A DNA stretch of 64,000 nucleotides from Acidimicrobilacustris europaeus (GTDB lineage Bacteria > Actinomycetota > Acidimicrobiia > Acidimicrobiales > Acidimicrobilacustridaceae), in NCBI GenBank assembly GCA_965194515.1, contig OZ239146.1, forward strand, positions 434,001 to 498,000. The letters are read 5' to 3'. The translations under genes were made by a program, and so were the position numbers. The stretch's first letter is position 1; each line of letters starts with the position of its first letter. Below are positions 26,622 to 34,922 of the stretch, one piece after another. The notes beneath the pieces are model-generated. The model did no database searches. It saw nothing but the letters and a program-made list of their open reading frames with translations, and was not told where the DNA came from.

Positions 26622-27611
26622 ATGGCTAAGAAGAATGTCCTGAAAGCGGGAGTTGTCGTGCTCGCTCTAGGACTACTGGCAGTAGCGGGCTGCAGTTCGA
26701 ATTCTTCGAGCTCGGCCAAAACACCTGCTGATATCGCGCCAACTGAACTGCGCACCGTTGCCACCGGTACGAGCACGGCTACTCCGGCCAAAGGCTCCTT
26801 GTACGTCTGCCCCCGAACAATCGACTCACCGATCGGGCCGCTGACGCTTCCAACGACCTTTACGGCCGCTTCAACCCCATGGACCTCAAACGGAATTATC
26901 GATATTTCGAAAATCACGGCCGTTCCTGGTGCCGTAACGATGGAGCATCAGTTCACGATCACCACAAGCGACACACAGCGATATCTCAAGGGCAACGGCA
27001 TCCCGAACCACGCCTTCGGTACGTTCCCGATTCCGGCTGATTCGCCGGCTTACCCCTATTACGCAGGCCTTCCAGCCGAGGGCTACGCCAATGCCGCCGA
27101 GATTCCAGTTGGGCCCTACAACCTTGATCTCACAATTCCGAAAAACCCGACGGTGAATGCAACACCAACCTGTCTGACTTCATTGATCACAGGTGTGTCA
27201 TCGCAGACAGGTGGAACCTGGCACGCGGAAATGGCCGCAGATTCACAACTGAAACTCTACGACCCCAATGCAGCTCTACCGACTGATCAATGTTTCGGTC
27301 ATCCCTACATGCAGCAGTACCACTACCACGGCTATTCGTATAAGTGCATGCCTGATCAAGGCAACGCCGGTGAACAATCACCCTTGTTCGGTTATGCGGT
27401 CGACGGGTTCGGCATCTTCGGGCCGCTCGACGCCAACGGTGAGTGGATCACGAATGATCAACTCGATGAGTGTCACGGCAGGACCAGCATGATCCCGTGG
27501 GACGGAAAGATGGTTGAGATGTATCACTACGTCATCAACAACGAATTCCCGTATTCCGTTGGCTGTCTTCGCGGAACCCCCGGCACGATGTCGCACGACA
27601 TGATGCACTGA
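26622..27611 (+). CDS. YHYH-domain lipoprotein
   Basis: The 329-residue precursor has a lipoprotein signal with lipobox VAGC (Cys24) and a low-complexity Ser/Ala linker. The body carries YHYHGYSYKC near residue 230, the defining motif of YHYH proteins, followed by GYAVDGFGIFGPLDANGEW and a Cys-His-rich end (LDECHGRTS, MYHYVINNEFPYSVGC). These proteins lie outside the membrane and probably bind metal through the clustered His residues; no reaction is established. A strong GGAGGA precedes the ATG, and TAAGAT about 45 nt upstream is a possible -10 box. The TetR operator lies in its promoter region. Confidence 0.88.
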   Translation: MAKKNVLKAGVVVLALGLLAVAGCSSNSSSSAKTPADIAPTELRTVATGTSTATPAKGSLYVCPRTIDSPIGPLTLPTTFTAASTPWTSNGIIDISKITAVPGAVTMEHQFTITTSDTQRYLKGNGIPNHAFGTFPIPADSPAYPYYAGLPAEGYANAAEIPVGPYNLDLTIPKNPTVNATPTCLTSLITGVSSQTGGTWHAEMAADSQLKLYDPNAALPTDQCFGHPYMQQYHYHGYSYKCMPDQGNAGEQSPLFGYAVDGFGIFGPLDANGEWITNDQLDECHGRTSMIPWDGKMVEMYHYVINNEFPYSVGCLRGTPGTMSHDMMH

Positions 27612-27630
27612 GTTGTTCCTAAGGAACGTG

Positions 27631-27659
27631 CGAAGGCCCGGCGTAATGCCGGGCCTTCG
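27631..27659. terminator. Bidirectional terminator
   Basis: A perfect 12-pair stem (27631-27642 with 27648-27659) with a 5-base loop lies between the convergent YHYH and FadA6 genes. T tracts are weak on both sides, but position and stem strength favour termination of both transcripts. Confidence 0.75.
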
Positions 27660-27685
27660 TCGCGTCTGAAAGGAAGTTGTAACGA

Positions 27686-28834
27686 TTACAGGCGTTCGAT
27701 GATGGTGACGTTGGCTTGTCCGCCGCCTTCACACATTGTCTGCAGGCCATAACGACCGCCGGTGCGCTCAAGTTCATTGAGCATCGTGGTCATAAGGCGA
27801 ACGCCGGTGGCGCCGAGTGGGTGGCCAAGGGCAATGGCCCCACCGTTCACGTTGACCTTGGAAAGATCGGCGTCGAGTTCCTTCTGCCATGCGAGCACAA
27901 CGCTGGCGAATGCTTCGTTGATTTCAACGAGGTCAATATCGGCCATGGTGAGGCCGGTCTTTTCGAGCGCACGTTTGGTTGCCGGAATCGGCGCAGTGAG
28001 CATGTAGATCGGGTCATCGGCAAGTACTGAAATGTGATGAATGCGAGCACGGGGCTTGAGACCATGACGCTTCACTGCATCTTCACCTGCAATAAGCATC
28101 GCGGCGGCCGCATCAGAAATCTGCGAAGCACATGCAGCCGTTACTCGGCCACCTTCGGTGAGCGTTTGCAGCGAACGGATCTTTTCCCAGTTCGGTTCAC
28201 GGGGGCCTTCGTCGAAGTTGAGGCCATTAAATTCGAAAATCTCGTTCTCGAAGCGACCCTCGGCCCGAGCACGAATCGCGCGCTCATGTGATTCAACGGC
28301 GAATGCTTCCATGTCGTCGCGACTGATGTCCCATTTCTGGGCGATCATCTCGGCGCTATTGAACTGCGACACCTCGCCGCCGCCATAACGGGCAACCCAA
28401 CCCTTTGAACCGGTGAACGGGTCAGTGAAGCCGAAAGGTTCAGCAACGAGCATCGCTGAGCTGATCGGAATCTGCGACATCTGCTGCACGCCACCGGCCA
28501 CAACGAGATCTTGCGTTCCACTCATGACGCCCTGTGCTGCGAAGTGCACGGCCTGCTGCGAGGAACCGCACTGGCGATCGATGGTGGTGCCGGGTACATG
28601 CTGTGGCATTCCGGCAACGAGCCACGCGGTGCGAGCGATGTCGCCGGCCTGGCCGCCGATCGCGTCGACACAGCCATAGACGACGTCGTCGATCAGGGCG
28701 GGGTCGACATCGACGCGGTTGAAGAGCTCAACGATCGGAGCGGCCCCGAGGTCGGCGGGATGCACATCGGACAAACCGCCGCCACGACGACCAACGGGGG
28801 TGCGAACGGCATCGATGATGTAGGCCTCAGCCAT
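27686..28834 (-). CDS. fadA6: FadA6-like acetyl-CoA acyltransferase (steroid ring C/D thiolase)
   Basis: The 382-residue degradative thiolase carries the nucleophile Cys in TIDRQCGSSQQAVHFAAQ (about residue 88), the His in EINEAFASV, and the C-terminal Cys/His pair in GGAIALGHPLGATG and MCEGGGQANVTIIE. Segments such as YGCVDAIGGQAGDIARTAWLVAGMPQHVPG match mycobacterial FadA6 (Rv3556c) closely as I recall it. FadA6 thiolyses the ring-opened product made by IpdAB, so it complements ipdABC at the window start. A GAGGAG-type site precedes the ATG. It lies 69 nt downstream of the Ltp gene on the same strand. Confidence 0.88.
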   Translation of the reverse strand: MAEAYIIDAVRTPVGRRGGGLSDVHPADLGAAPIVELFNRVDVDPALIDDVVYGCVDAIGGQAGDIARTAWLVAGMPQHVPGTTIDRQCGSSQQAVHFAAQGVMSGTQDLVVAGGVQQMSQIPISSAMLVAEPFGFTDPFTGSKGWVARYGGGEVSQFNSAEMIAQKWDISRDDMEAFAVESHERAIRARAEGRFENEIFEFNGLNFDEGPREPNWEKIRSLQTLTEGGRVTAACASQISDAAAAMLIAGEDAVKRHGLKPRARIHHISVLADDPIYMLTAPIPATKRALEKTGLTMADIDLVEINEAFASVVLAWQKELDADLSKVNVNGGAIALGHPLGATGVRLMTTMLNELERTGGRYGLQTMCEGGGQANVTIIERL

Positions 28835-28903
28835 AGGGGACTCCTCGGAGTTAATTGTGATCAGAACGGTTACGTCGAGGTTATCGGCGAGACAACGCGG
28901 GAT

Positions 28904-30106
28904 TCAGACGGACAGGATCGTGCAGGAACCGTGGCCGAACAGGCCCTGGTTAATGGCGAGTCCTACCTTGGCGTTTTCCACCTGATGGCCATCGCTGCGT
29001 CCTTGCAACTGCCAAGTGAGTTCACACACCTGAGCAATGGCTTGTGCGGGAATGGCTTCGCCGAATGACGCGAGACCGCCCGATGCGTTGACCGGCTTCG
29101 AACCGCCAAGTGCGGTGACGCCGTCACGCACAAGTCGCGCACCTTCACCTTCGGCGCAGAAGCCGAGGTTCTCGTACCAGTCGAGTTCGAGCGCGGTGGA
29201 AAGGTCGTACACCTCTGCACACGAAACATCTTCCGGACCAAGGCCGGCCTGTTCGTACGCGTTATGCGCAATCGAATCTTTGAAACCAAGCGCCGGTGCT
29301 TGCACAACTGCGTTGGAGTCGGTGGCGATGTCGGGAAGTTCAAGGCGAACCTGCGGGTAGGTCGGCGTGGTGTTGGCCACTGCACGAATACGCACGGTGC
29401 CTTCAAGTGTTCCGAGCTTCTTCATGGCGTACTCAGGCGTGCAGATGATGACTGCAGCTGCACCATCGGAGGTTGCACAAATGTCGAGAAGTCGCAGCGG
29501 ATCCGAAACGATCGGTGAACCGGCAAAGTCGTCAAGCGTGAACTCTTTCCGGAAACGTGCATTCGGGTTGCCCACGCCCGCCTTCGAATTCTTGACCTTT
29601 ACAAGAGCGAAGTCTTCGACGGTGTCGCCGAACACGTCGATGCGACGGCGCGCATTCAACGCAAAGAACGCCGGGTTGGTTGCGCCGAGCAGGTGGAAAC
29701 GCTGCCAATCGGGATCCTCTTTGCGCTCGCCACCAACCGGAGCGAAGAAACCCTTCGGCGTGGTGTCAGCGCCAATCACCATTGCGACATCGGCAAAGCC
29801 CGCAAGGATCTGCGCGCGTGCTGACTGCATGGCCTGTGCGCCGGATGCGCATGCGGCGTATGACGAAGAAATCTGTGCGCCTGTCCAGCCCATTGCCTGA
29901 GAGAACGTGGAGCCAGCAACAAAGCCGGGGTAGCCGTTACGAATGGTGTCGGCACCGGCGACGAATTCAATGTCGCGCCAGGCAACGTCGGCATCGGCAA
30001 GTGCAGCCTTGGCGGCAACGAGTCCGTAGTCGACGAAGTTCTTTCCCCACTTGCCCCATGGGTGCATGCCTGCACCGAGGACGACGAGATCGCGTTCAGT
30101 TGCCAT
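28904..30106 (-). CDS. Ltp4/Ltp3-like lipid-transfer thiolase
   Basis: This 400-residue SCP2-thiolase-type protein has SYAACASGAQAMQSARAQ (Cys near residue 85), VKNSKAGVGNPNARFRKEFT, CAEVYDLSTALEL and GGLASFGEAIPAQAIAQV. It resembles Rv3522/Rv3523 of the mycobacterial cholesterol regulon. The ATG at 30106 overlaps the stop of the DUF35 gene (TAATG), the same gene order as Rv3521-Rv3522. Such pairs form thiolase-like aldolase or thiolase complexes acting on steroid CoA esters. The upstream in-frame start 11 codons earlier lies inside the DUF35 gene and is less likely. Confidence 0.88.
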   Translation of the reverse strand: MATERDLVVLGAGMHPWGKWGKNFVDYGLVAAKAALADADVAWRDIEFVAGADTIRNGYPGFVAGSTFSQAMGWTGAQISSSYAACASGAQAMQSARAQILAGFADVAMVIGADTTPKGFFAPVGGERKEDPDWQRFHLLGATNPAFFALNARRRIDVFGDTVEDFALVKVKNSKAGVGNPNARFRKEFTLDDFAGSPIVSDPLRLLDICATSDGAAAVIICTPEYAMKKLGTLEGTVRIRAVANTTPTYPQVRLELPDIATDSNAVVQAPALGFKDSIAHNAYEQAGLGPEDVSCAEVYDLSTALELDWYENLGFCAEGEGARLVRDGVTALGGSKPVNASGGLASFGEAIPAQAIAQVCELTWQLQGRSDGHQVENAKVGLAINQGLFGHGSCTILSV

Positions 30107-30555
30107 TACTTCGCGCCTTTCGGGGCGGAAGGTGCCCATGTCCAGATCCAGTGGTCGACACCTTCGTCGTCTCGGTACAGCACCTGCAGATCGACTTCGA
30201 CTTCCTGACCAATAGAAAGGTCAGCGGCCATGACGCCCTTCGCAACCTGCCCAAGAATCACGATGCCCTCGGCTTCGAGTTCGACTGCCGCAAGCGCATA
30301 GGGCTCGAACGGGTCGGCGGCCACGTAGGGGGGCGGCGGTGCGTAATGGTTCTCGGTGTAGGACCACACCTTTCCCTTGCGGGAAAGGGGAGTGGGCTCG
30401 AGTTCGGTGCCATCGCAGTCGGGGCTGGGGCAAGAGCCAGACCGGGGCGGGAACACAACGGTTCCGCACGCAGTGCATTTGGCGCCAATGAGGGTGTAGG
30501 GCTCGGAGGTGGTGAACCACCCCTCGACCGCAGGAATTCGTTCTGTGGTTGTCAC
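30106..30555 (-). CDS. DUF35 zinc-ribbon/OB-fold partner of Ltp thiolase (Rv3521-like)
   Basis: The 149-residue protein has a zinc ribbon with CTACG and CPSPDC (four Cys, about residues 24-46) followed by an OB-fold (KVWSYTENHYAPPPPYVAADPFEPYALAAVEL; GIVILGQVAKG). It resembles Rv3521 and should be the obligate partner of the downstream Ltp protein. I choose GTG 30555 instead of a TTG 23 codons earlier because TACATT (30563-30568, minus strand) lies 7 nt upstream, a leaderless arrangement, and because the family begins near this point. Confidence 0.87.
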   Translation of the reverse strand: MTTTERIPAVEGWFTTSEPYTLIGAKCTACGTVVFPPRSGSCPSPDCDGTELEPTPLSRKGKVWSYTENHYAPPPPYVAADPFEPYALAAVELEAEGIVILGQVAKGVMAADLSIGQEVEVDLQVLYRDDEGVDHWIWTWAPSAPKGAK

Positions 30556-30653
30556 GTTCTGCAATGTAGTGGTGCCGGGAGAGGGGGCCCGATTCCTCAG
30601 GGAAATCTCTCCCTGGTCGGACAATCTTTGAGGGTCGGCCCTACGCTTGGCTC

Positions 30654-31130
30654 ATGGCCAGCGATGCTGCTGATTCACATCGTCCAATCGGTTCGATTCG
30701 CAGGAAACCCAAGTCAGTTGAGGGGCACGTGGTTGCCTACTCTCCCGTTTGGGGGCCCGTAGCAGTCGCTCTCGGCGTGTTCATGACCGTTGCTGGCATC
30801 ATGCATTTCGTCAACCCAAGTTTCTTCGACGCCATTGTTCCGCCGTGGCTGTGGCCATCGGAGCGTTTCTGGACCTACGCCAGCGGTGTTGCCGAACTCA
30901 TCGTCGGACCAATGCTGATCATTCGCCGCACCCGGCGTATTGGTGCACTAGCTGCCATTGTGGTTTTGATCGCAGTGTACCCAGCGAATCTCTACATGGT
31001 GTGGGACTGGCGCGATCGAAGCTTCGGCGAACGCTTTGTATCGTGGGCGCGTCTGCCGTTTCAGTTCGTGTTCATCTGGTTGGCATGGATGGTGGCAAGG
31101 AGCCAAGCGGTTCATTCACCGAAGCCATGA
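30654..31130 (+). CDS. DoxX-like small membrane protein
   Basis: This 158-residue protein has four predicted membrane helices: VAVALGVFMTVAGIMHFVNP, FWTYASGVAELIVGPMLII, IGALAAIVVLIAVYPANLYMV and RLPFQFVFIWLAWMV. The pattern GIMHFVNPSFFDAIVPPWLP-like followed by SGVAELIVG is typical of DoxX/DUF-type inner membrane proteins. Function is unknown; relatives are linked to redox or quinone chemistry. TACGCT (30642-30647) lies 6 nt before the ATG, indicating a leaderless transcript divergent from the DUF35-Ltp unit. Confidence 0.8.
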   Translation: MASDAADSHRPIGSIRRKPKSVEGHVVAYSPVWGPVAVALGVFMTVAGIMHFVNPSFFDAIVPPWLWPSERFWTYASGVAELIVGPMLIIRRTRRIGALAAIVVLIAVYPANLYMVWDWRDRSFGERFVSWARLPFQFVFIWLAWMVARSQAVHSPKP

Positions 31131-31148
31131 CCGCAGCCAAGGATCGGC

Positions 31149-32339
31149 TTAGCCAGTGAACGATGGAGCCACGGGATCTGGGGACGGCGGGACGGGGCCA
31201 GTAAGCGACACGGCCAACGTCTGATCTTGGCCGTTTGTCGCGGAGTACCCGACGGCCATGCACGAATAACTGGCGGCGCAAGAAACGCCGGAAAGCATGT
31301 CGTCTTCAGTGCCGACATCCGCAACGCTGAGCTGCGTCCACATCGTTCCGTTCCAGGTCAGCACGAGCGGCGATCCCACATTCGAGTTGTCAACGCCCAC
31401 GCCAACAACAACACACTCAGTGCTCGACACGCACGAAACCGACTCCAAATAGTTCTCAGCAGCGGGGTTAGGGCTCAGGAGGATTGTCCAATCCGTGCCG
31501 TCCCATGTCATTGCCAATGTTTCGATGCCACCGGAGCCTGTTGAGCCGATCGCAAAGCAGGATGTTGGAGATACGCAAGAAACCGAGAAAAGACGGTTTG
31601 GGTCGATCCCGGGATTGTTGTTCGGTGTGGGAACGATCGTCCACGATGCTCCGTCCCACATAACTGCCAGTGTCTTGATTGCGGATGCAGATGAACCATC
31701 GGAATAATTGCCAACAGCGGCACACGACGTAGCCGATGTGCAACTCACTGATGAGAGGAGGTTGGAGTCGGACCCCTCATTGGGGCTCACGGCAACCGCC
31801 CACGCACTGCCATTCCATGTTGCGACGAGAGTCTGATACTTCGTGCCATCAAAGGAGGCCCCGACGGCAACACAGAAGGTCGCTGAAACGCATGACACGG
31901 ACTCAAGGAAATTGTCATCGGCGCCGACACTCGGCACGACTGCAGTCGTCCACGCACTTCCATCCCATGACATCGCCAACGATTGGTCGGTGCCGGCGTT
32001 GCTGTACGTGCCGACAGCGACGCACGAAGTGGGCGATGTGCAAGACACTGACACGAGGATGGCGACCGAGGATGCTACGGATGGGGTGGTCAGAACCGTC
32101 CACGAAGTGCCATCCCAGGCCATCGCCAAGGCGTCGAAATTGGTGCTGTCTGCTGAGGCACCAACAGCGACGCATGAGGTGGTGGAGATGCAAGAAACAG
32201 AGTAAAGGTTGCTGGCATCGCTGACGTTCGGGCTGGGCACGACTGCCGCCGACTCGACGTAGGCCGAGGCGCGGTCAGCGACGGCGATCAACCCGATCGA
32301 AAGCGCAGCAACAGCGAACAATCCAATGATTTTTCTCAC
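31149..32339 (-). CDS. Secreted seven-repeat (beta-propeller-like) protein ending PSFTG
   Basis: The 396-residue protein has a signal peptide (MRKIIGLFAVAALSIGLIAVADRASA). Seven repeats of about 46-54 residues follow, each starting (S/G)VSC-x5-C-(V/A/F/M)-(A/V)-(V/I)-G and ending (L)A-M-x-WDG-x-x-WT. Seven copies suggest a seven-bladed propeller with one disulfide per blade, 14 Cys in all. After the repeats a Pro-rich tail leads to the extreme C terminus PSFTG, an ending shared with the secreted proteins at 40720 and 47330. No enzyme motif is visible; cell-surface binding is a guess. Start GTG 32339. Confidence 0.85.
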   Translation of the reverse strand: MRKIIGLFAVAALSIGLIAVADRASAYVESAAVVPSPNVSDASNLYSVSCISTTSCVAVGASADSTNFDALAMAWDGTSWTVLTTPSVASSVAILVSVSCTSPTSCVAVGTYSNAGTDQSLAMSWDGSAWTTAVVPSVGADDNFLESVSCVSATFCVAVGASFDGTKYQTLVATWNGSAWAVAVSPNEGSDSNLLSSVSCTSATSCAAVGNYSDGSSASAIKTLAVMWDGASWTIVPTPNNNPGIDPNRLFSVSCVSPTSCFAIGSTGSGGIETLAMTWDGTDWTILLSPNPAAENYLESVSCVSSTECVVVGVGVDNSNVGSPLVLTWNGTMWTQLSVADVGTEDDMLSGVSCAASYSCMAVGYSATNGQDQTLAVSLTGPVPPSPDPVAPSFTG

Positions 32340-32484
32340 GAGAAGCCCTTTAGTTCAGACCCGCCTGGGCCCCTGTTATTGGCAGGAGAATATCAATAAG
32401 CAGTTAGGTCAACAATCGGGCTGGTGGAGCTCATTGGCCATAAATGACAACCGCCGAGTCGGGTGCACCTGGTTCACATAGACG

Positions 32485-32514
32485 GTGTCGAGGAGCCAAG
32501 CGACTCCTCGACAC
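32485..32514. terminator. Stem-loop after the small membrane-protein pair
   Basis: A perfect 11-pair inverted repeat (32485-32495 with 32504-32514, 8-base loop) begins 9 nt past the stop codon of the 42-residue protein gene read on the minus strand. It lacks a T tract, so it may be a weak terminator or an mRNA-end stabiliser. The rest of 32340-32523 holds only the probable promoter of the propeller gene; no gene is seen. Confidence 0.6.
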
Positions 32515-32523
32515 AACGACTGA

Positions 32524-32652
32524 TCAGTCGGCGATTGCTTCGCGATCGTCCTTCGACCATTGGCTGAACGACATCATCCCGTAGAGCAACAGCCCGATGA
32601 AGACGACGAGGGTGACGAGGCCACCGGCGATGAAAAGCCCGATCTCGGTCAT
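32524..32652 (-). CDS. 42-residue single-pass membrane protein
   Basis: This very short gene encodes one membrane helix (GLFIAGGLVTLVVFIGLLLYGMM, about residues 5-27) and a charged tail (SQWSKDDREAIAD). Its ATG overlaps the stop of the upstream 64-residue protein gene by ATGA, the normal mark of a coupled real gene, which is why it is called despite its size. It is divergent, with its partner, from the rhodopsin gene. It could be a small subunit of a membrane complex; no family is recognised. Confidence 0.6.
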   Translation of the reverse strand: MTEIGLFIAGGLVTLVVFIGLLLYGMMSFSQWSKDDREAIAD

Positions 32653-32843
32653 GAGTCGCTCTTTCGTGCAACGAGTAGGAGCGCCCCGAGCGAAAGAATC
32701 GACGGCACCCAAACACCTACGTAAATGCCGTTGAGGCGTCCGAGGACATCGTCGCCGGCGCCGAAGTAGATGACGATGCTCAGGACGAGGCTGATCATCG
32801 CTGCTGCAATGAGGCAGCCCTTCAAGATGGTGTCTGGCTTCAT
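32649..32843 (-). CDS. 64-residue two-helix membrane protein
   Basis: The protein has two hydrophobic segments: CLIAAAMISLVLSIVIYFGAG (about residues 10-30) and YVGVWVPSILSLGALLLVA (about 41-59). They are separated by a short polar loop (DDVLGRLNG), and the tail is basic (RKSDS). No family is recognised. It is the first gene of a two-gene unit that starts 228 nt from the rhodopsin start and reads away from it. No good ribosome binding site is seen upstream of the ATG. Confidence 0.6.
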   Translation of the reverse strand: MKPDTILKGCLIAAAMISLVLSIVIYFGAGDDVLGRLNGIYVGVWVPSILSLGALLLVARKSDS

Positions 32844-33071
32844 TGGAGGAATATCCGTTCACTTAGCAGTGGATTCTTGTGCCCAATACTACCCCTGCTC
32901 TGAGTTCTTCCGAGGGGACTCAGCACAGGGACGTCTCTCTCGGGTTCTTCACGTCCTGATCCGCCATGAACAATCGGGATCGTTTTATTATCTGTCCGCT
33001 GTGCCACATCTGGTGGCCCCAGCTCACTGGCTGGGCGCAGAAGCGCACTGGCCATGACAAGGGAGGGTGTC

Positions 33072-33797
33072 TTGGGTGAAGTGACTCTGACAGGAAACGA
33101 GTATCTACTCGTTTACAACGTATTTTCATTGGTTGTCGCGTCGATGTTCGGTGCGTTTATTTATTTTGCCTTTAACGTCTCACAGGTATCGAAGAAGTAC
33201 CGCAGCGCTGTTGTCGTTTCAGCCGTTGTTGTGGCAGTAGCGGGGTACCACTACTTCCGCATCTTCACCGGCTGGGCCGACGGCGAGTTCAACGAGGGTT
33301 ACCGCTACGCCGATTGGCTGCTCACGGTTCCGTTGTTGCTCATCGAACTGCTCATCGTGCTTGGTATCACGTCGGAAAAGCGTCGTCCGCTCGCCATCAA
33401 ACTGGTCATCGCGGCCATTGCGATGATCGCCCTGGGTTACCCAGGTGAGGTTTCGACCAGCGACAGCACCAAGTGGATCTTCTGGGTGTTGGCGATGATC
33501 CCATTCGTCTACATCCTGGTCACCGTGGCCGGCGAGATGAAGGCGTCTGCTACTCGCGAATCTGCCAGAGTTGCCAAGGGCATTCGCTTGGCGGCGATCC
33601 TGTTGCTTGTGGCGTGGTTGGTTTACCCCATCGCCTATCTGTTCCCGATCCTGTTCGGTGAATCGAGCGGTATGGCCGAAACGGTTCGTCAGGTCGGATA
33701 CTCGGTTGCCGATCTTCTGGCTAAGCCGGTGTATGGCCTTGCAATTCTGGCAGTGGCGAAGCTCCGCACTGCTGAAGAGGAACCGGCCAACAGCTGA
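33072..33797 (+). CDS. Light-driven proton-pump rhodopsin (actinobacterial type)
   Basis: A seven-helix retinal protein of 241 residues. Helix C reads RYADWLLTVPLLLIELLIVLG with proton acceptor Asp81, Thr85 and donor Glu92, the D-T-E set of proton pumps. His60 in helix B matches the proteorhodopsin His that pairs with the acceptor, and Leu89 at the tuning position predicts green absorption. Helix G holds the retinal Lys218 (ADLLAKPVYGL). TTG 33072 has GGGAGG 5 nt upstream; ATG 33054 (247 residues) is the alternative. It resembles actinorhodopsins and acidirhodopsins of freshwater and marine Actinobacteria. No carotenoid or retinal synthesis gene is in the window. Confidence 0.95.
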   Translation: MGEVTLTGNEYLLVYNVFSLVVASMFGAFIYFAFNVSQVSKKYRSAVVVSAVVVAVAGYHYFRIFTGWADGEFNEGYRYADWLLTVPLLLIELLIVLGITSEKRRPLAIKLVIAAIAMIALGYPGEVSTSDSTKWIFWVLAMIPFVYILVTVAGEMKASATRESARVAKGIRLAAILLLVAWLVYPIAYLFPILFGESSGMAETVRQVGYSVADLLAKPVYGLAILAVAKLRTAEEEPANS

Positions 33798-33841
33798 TTT
33801 TCCTGGAATCCTCGGTCGCATGTGGGACCTACTGTGTCCCC

Positions 33842-34909
33842 ATGTCGACCGAGGATCCATGGCAGGAAATGTCGGATGCACTCGAGTTCGCGATGTCGCG
33901 AATCGAGGGCGATCCCGATCCTTTGAACGATCGTGAACGCGCTGACGGCAACTTGTATGTGATGCGCATGCTCACTGCGGTGACGCAGAGTTCCACGCTC
34001 ACGCTTGATCCGGATCGGCCTTCGTTTCTCACGATGCTCGATGGTGTGAGATTCGTCGGTGCTGCAGGCCCCGATATTGATTACGACGTCGCCGCAGTTC
34101 GGCCCGACTCGCTGTATTCGATTTCCGGCGAGCGCGGCGAGGCGACCTATGTCGGCATCACGGTGTACGCAGGCGCTGGTGCCGGTGGTGCGTCAGCAGT
34201 TGTTGCATCGGTCGATGTTGACGACATCATCGCTGAAGACGGCACATTTGTTTGGGAGTTCAGTCATCCCGAGGCGGCGCGCGTGATTGTTCGCCAGTAC
34301 TTCCATAATCGTGGTGAGCAGTCACGTGGTCTGTGGTCGATTGCGCGAGTTGATGCCGGTGCGAGCGACAGCGCGACAGATGCGCGTGCACCTCGGGTTA
34401 TGGGAAGCGCGGAAATGTCGGCACGCGTTGCTAACGCAGCAAAGTCGCTTCGATGGAACGCGCAGCTCAACCAGTTATGGACGCCCGAGCGACGCTCGTT
34501 TCCGAATATGTTCGTGCGCCAGACCTGCGACGACATCGTTGCCGCGATTCCCAACCCCGACGTCATCTATTCCTTCACGTGGTGGAAGGTGGCCGAGGAC
34601 GAAGTTGTGGTTGTCGACTTCGTTCCACCCACAACCGACTATTGGGCATTGCAGTTGTGCGATCGCTGGTACCAGTGCTTCCCCGATCGTCAATCGAACA
34701 TCAACAACCGCGAGGCTGTTGTGAATGCTGACGGGTCGGTTCGCATCGTGGTTTCCGACGGCGACCCAGGCCTACCGAATTGGCTTGACACCAGCGGCCA
34801 TCGTGTCGGCGTGATGTTCTTCCGTTGGTTGCACGCCGACATTTCTGAACAGCCCGTGTGTCGAGTGGTGAAGCAGTCAGAAGTCGGGCCGCTGTCATCA
34901 AGCGTGTGA
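33842..34909 (+). CDS. DUF1214-domain protein
   Basis: The 355-residue soluble protein ends with a DUF1214 module: DYWALQLCDRWYQCFPDRQSNINNREAVVNADGS, then RIVVSDGDPGLPNWLDTSGHRVGVMFFRW (about residues 260-335). The N-terminal two thirds are strand-rich and unassigned. No signal peptide is present. TACTGT (33830-33835) lies 6 nt before the ATG, so a separate leaderless transcript is likely even though the gene follows the rhodopsin by 44 nt. Function of the family is not established. Confidence 0.8.
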   Translation: MSTEDPWQEMSDALEFAMSRIEGDPDPLNDRERADGNLYVMRMLTAVTQSSTLTLDPDRPSFLTMLDGVRFVGAAGPDIDYDVAAVRPDSLYSISGERGEATYVGITVYAGAGAGGASAVVASVDVDDIIAEDGTFVWEFSHPEAARVIVRQYFHNRGEQSRGLWSIARVDAGASDSATDARAPRVMGSAEMSARVANAAKSLRWNAQLNQLWTPERRSFPNMFVRQTCDDIVAAIPNPDVIYSFTWWKVAEDEVVVVDFVPPTTDYWALQLCDRWYQCFPDRQSNINNREAVVNADGSVRIVVSDGDPGLPNWLDTSGHRVGVMFFRWLHADISEQPVCRVVKQSEVGPLSSSV

Positions 34910-34922
34910 ACGTTGCTAACAA

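Noticed and set aside
28835..28903. Possible KstR box (AAC-GG-TT-like) upstream of fadA6
   Set aside because: The half-sites AAC and GTT are one base too close for the known KstR pattern and no symmetric arms flank them.
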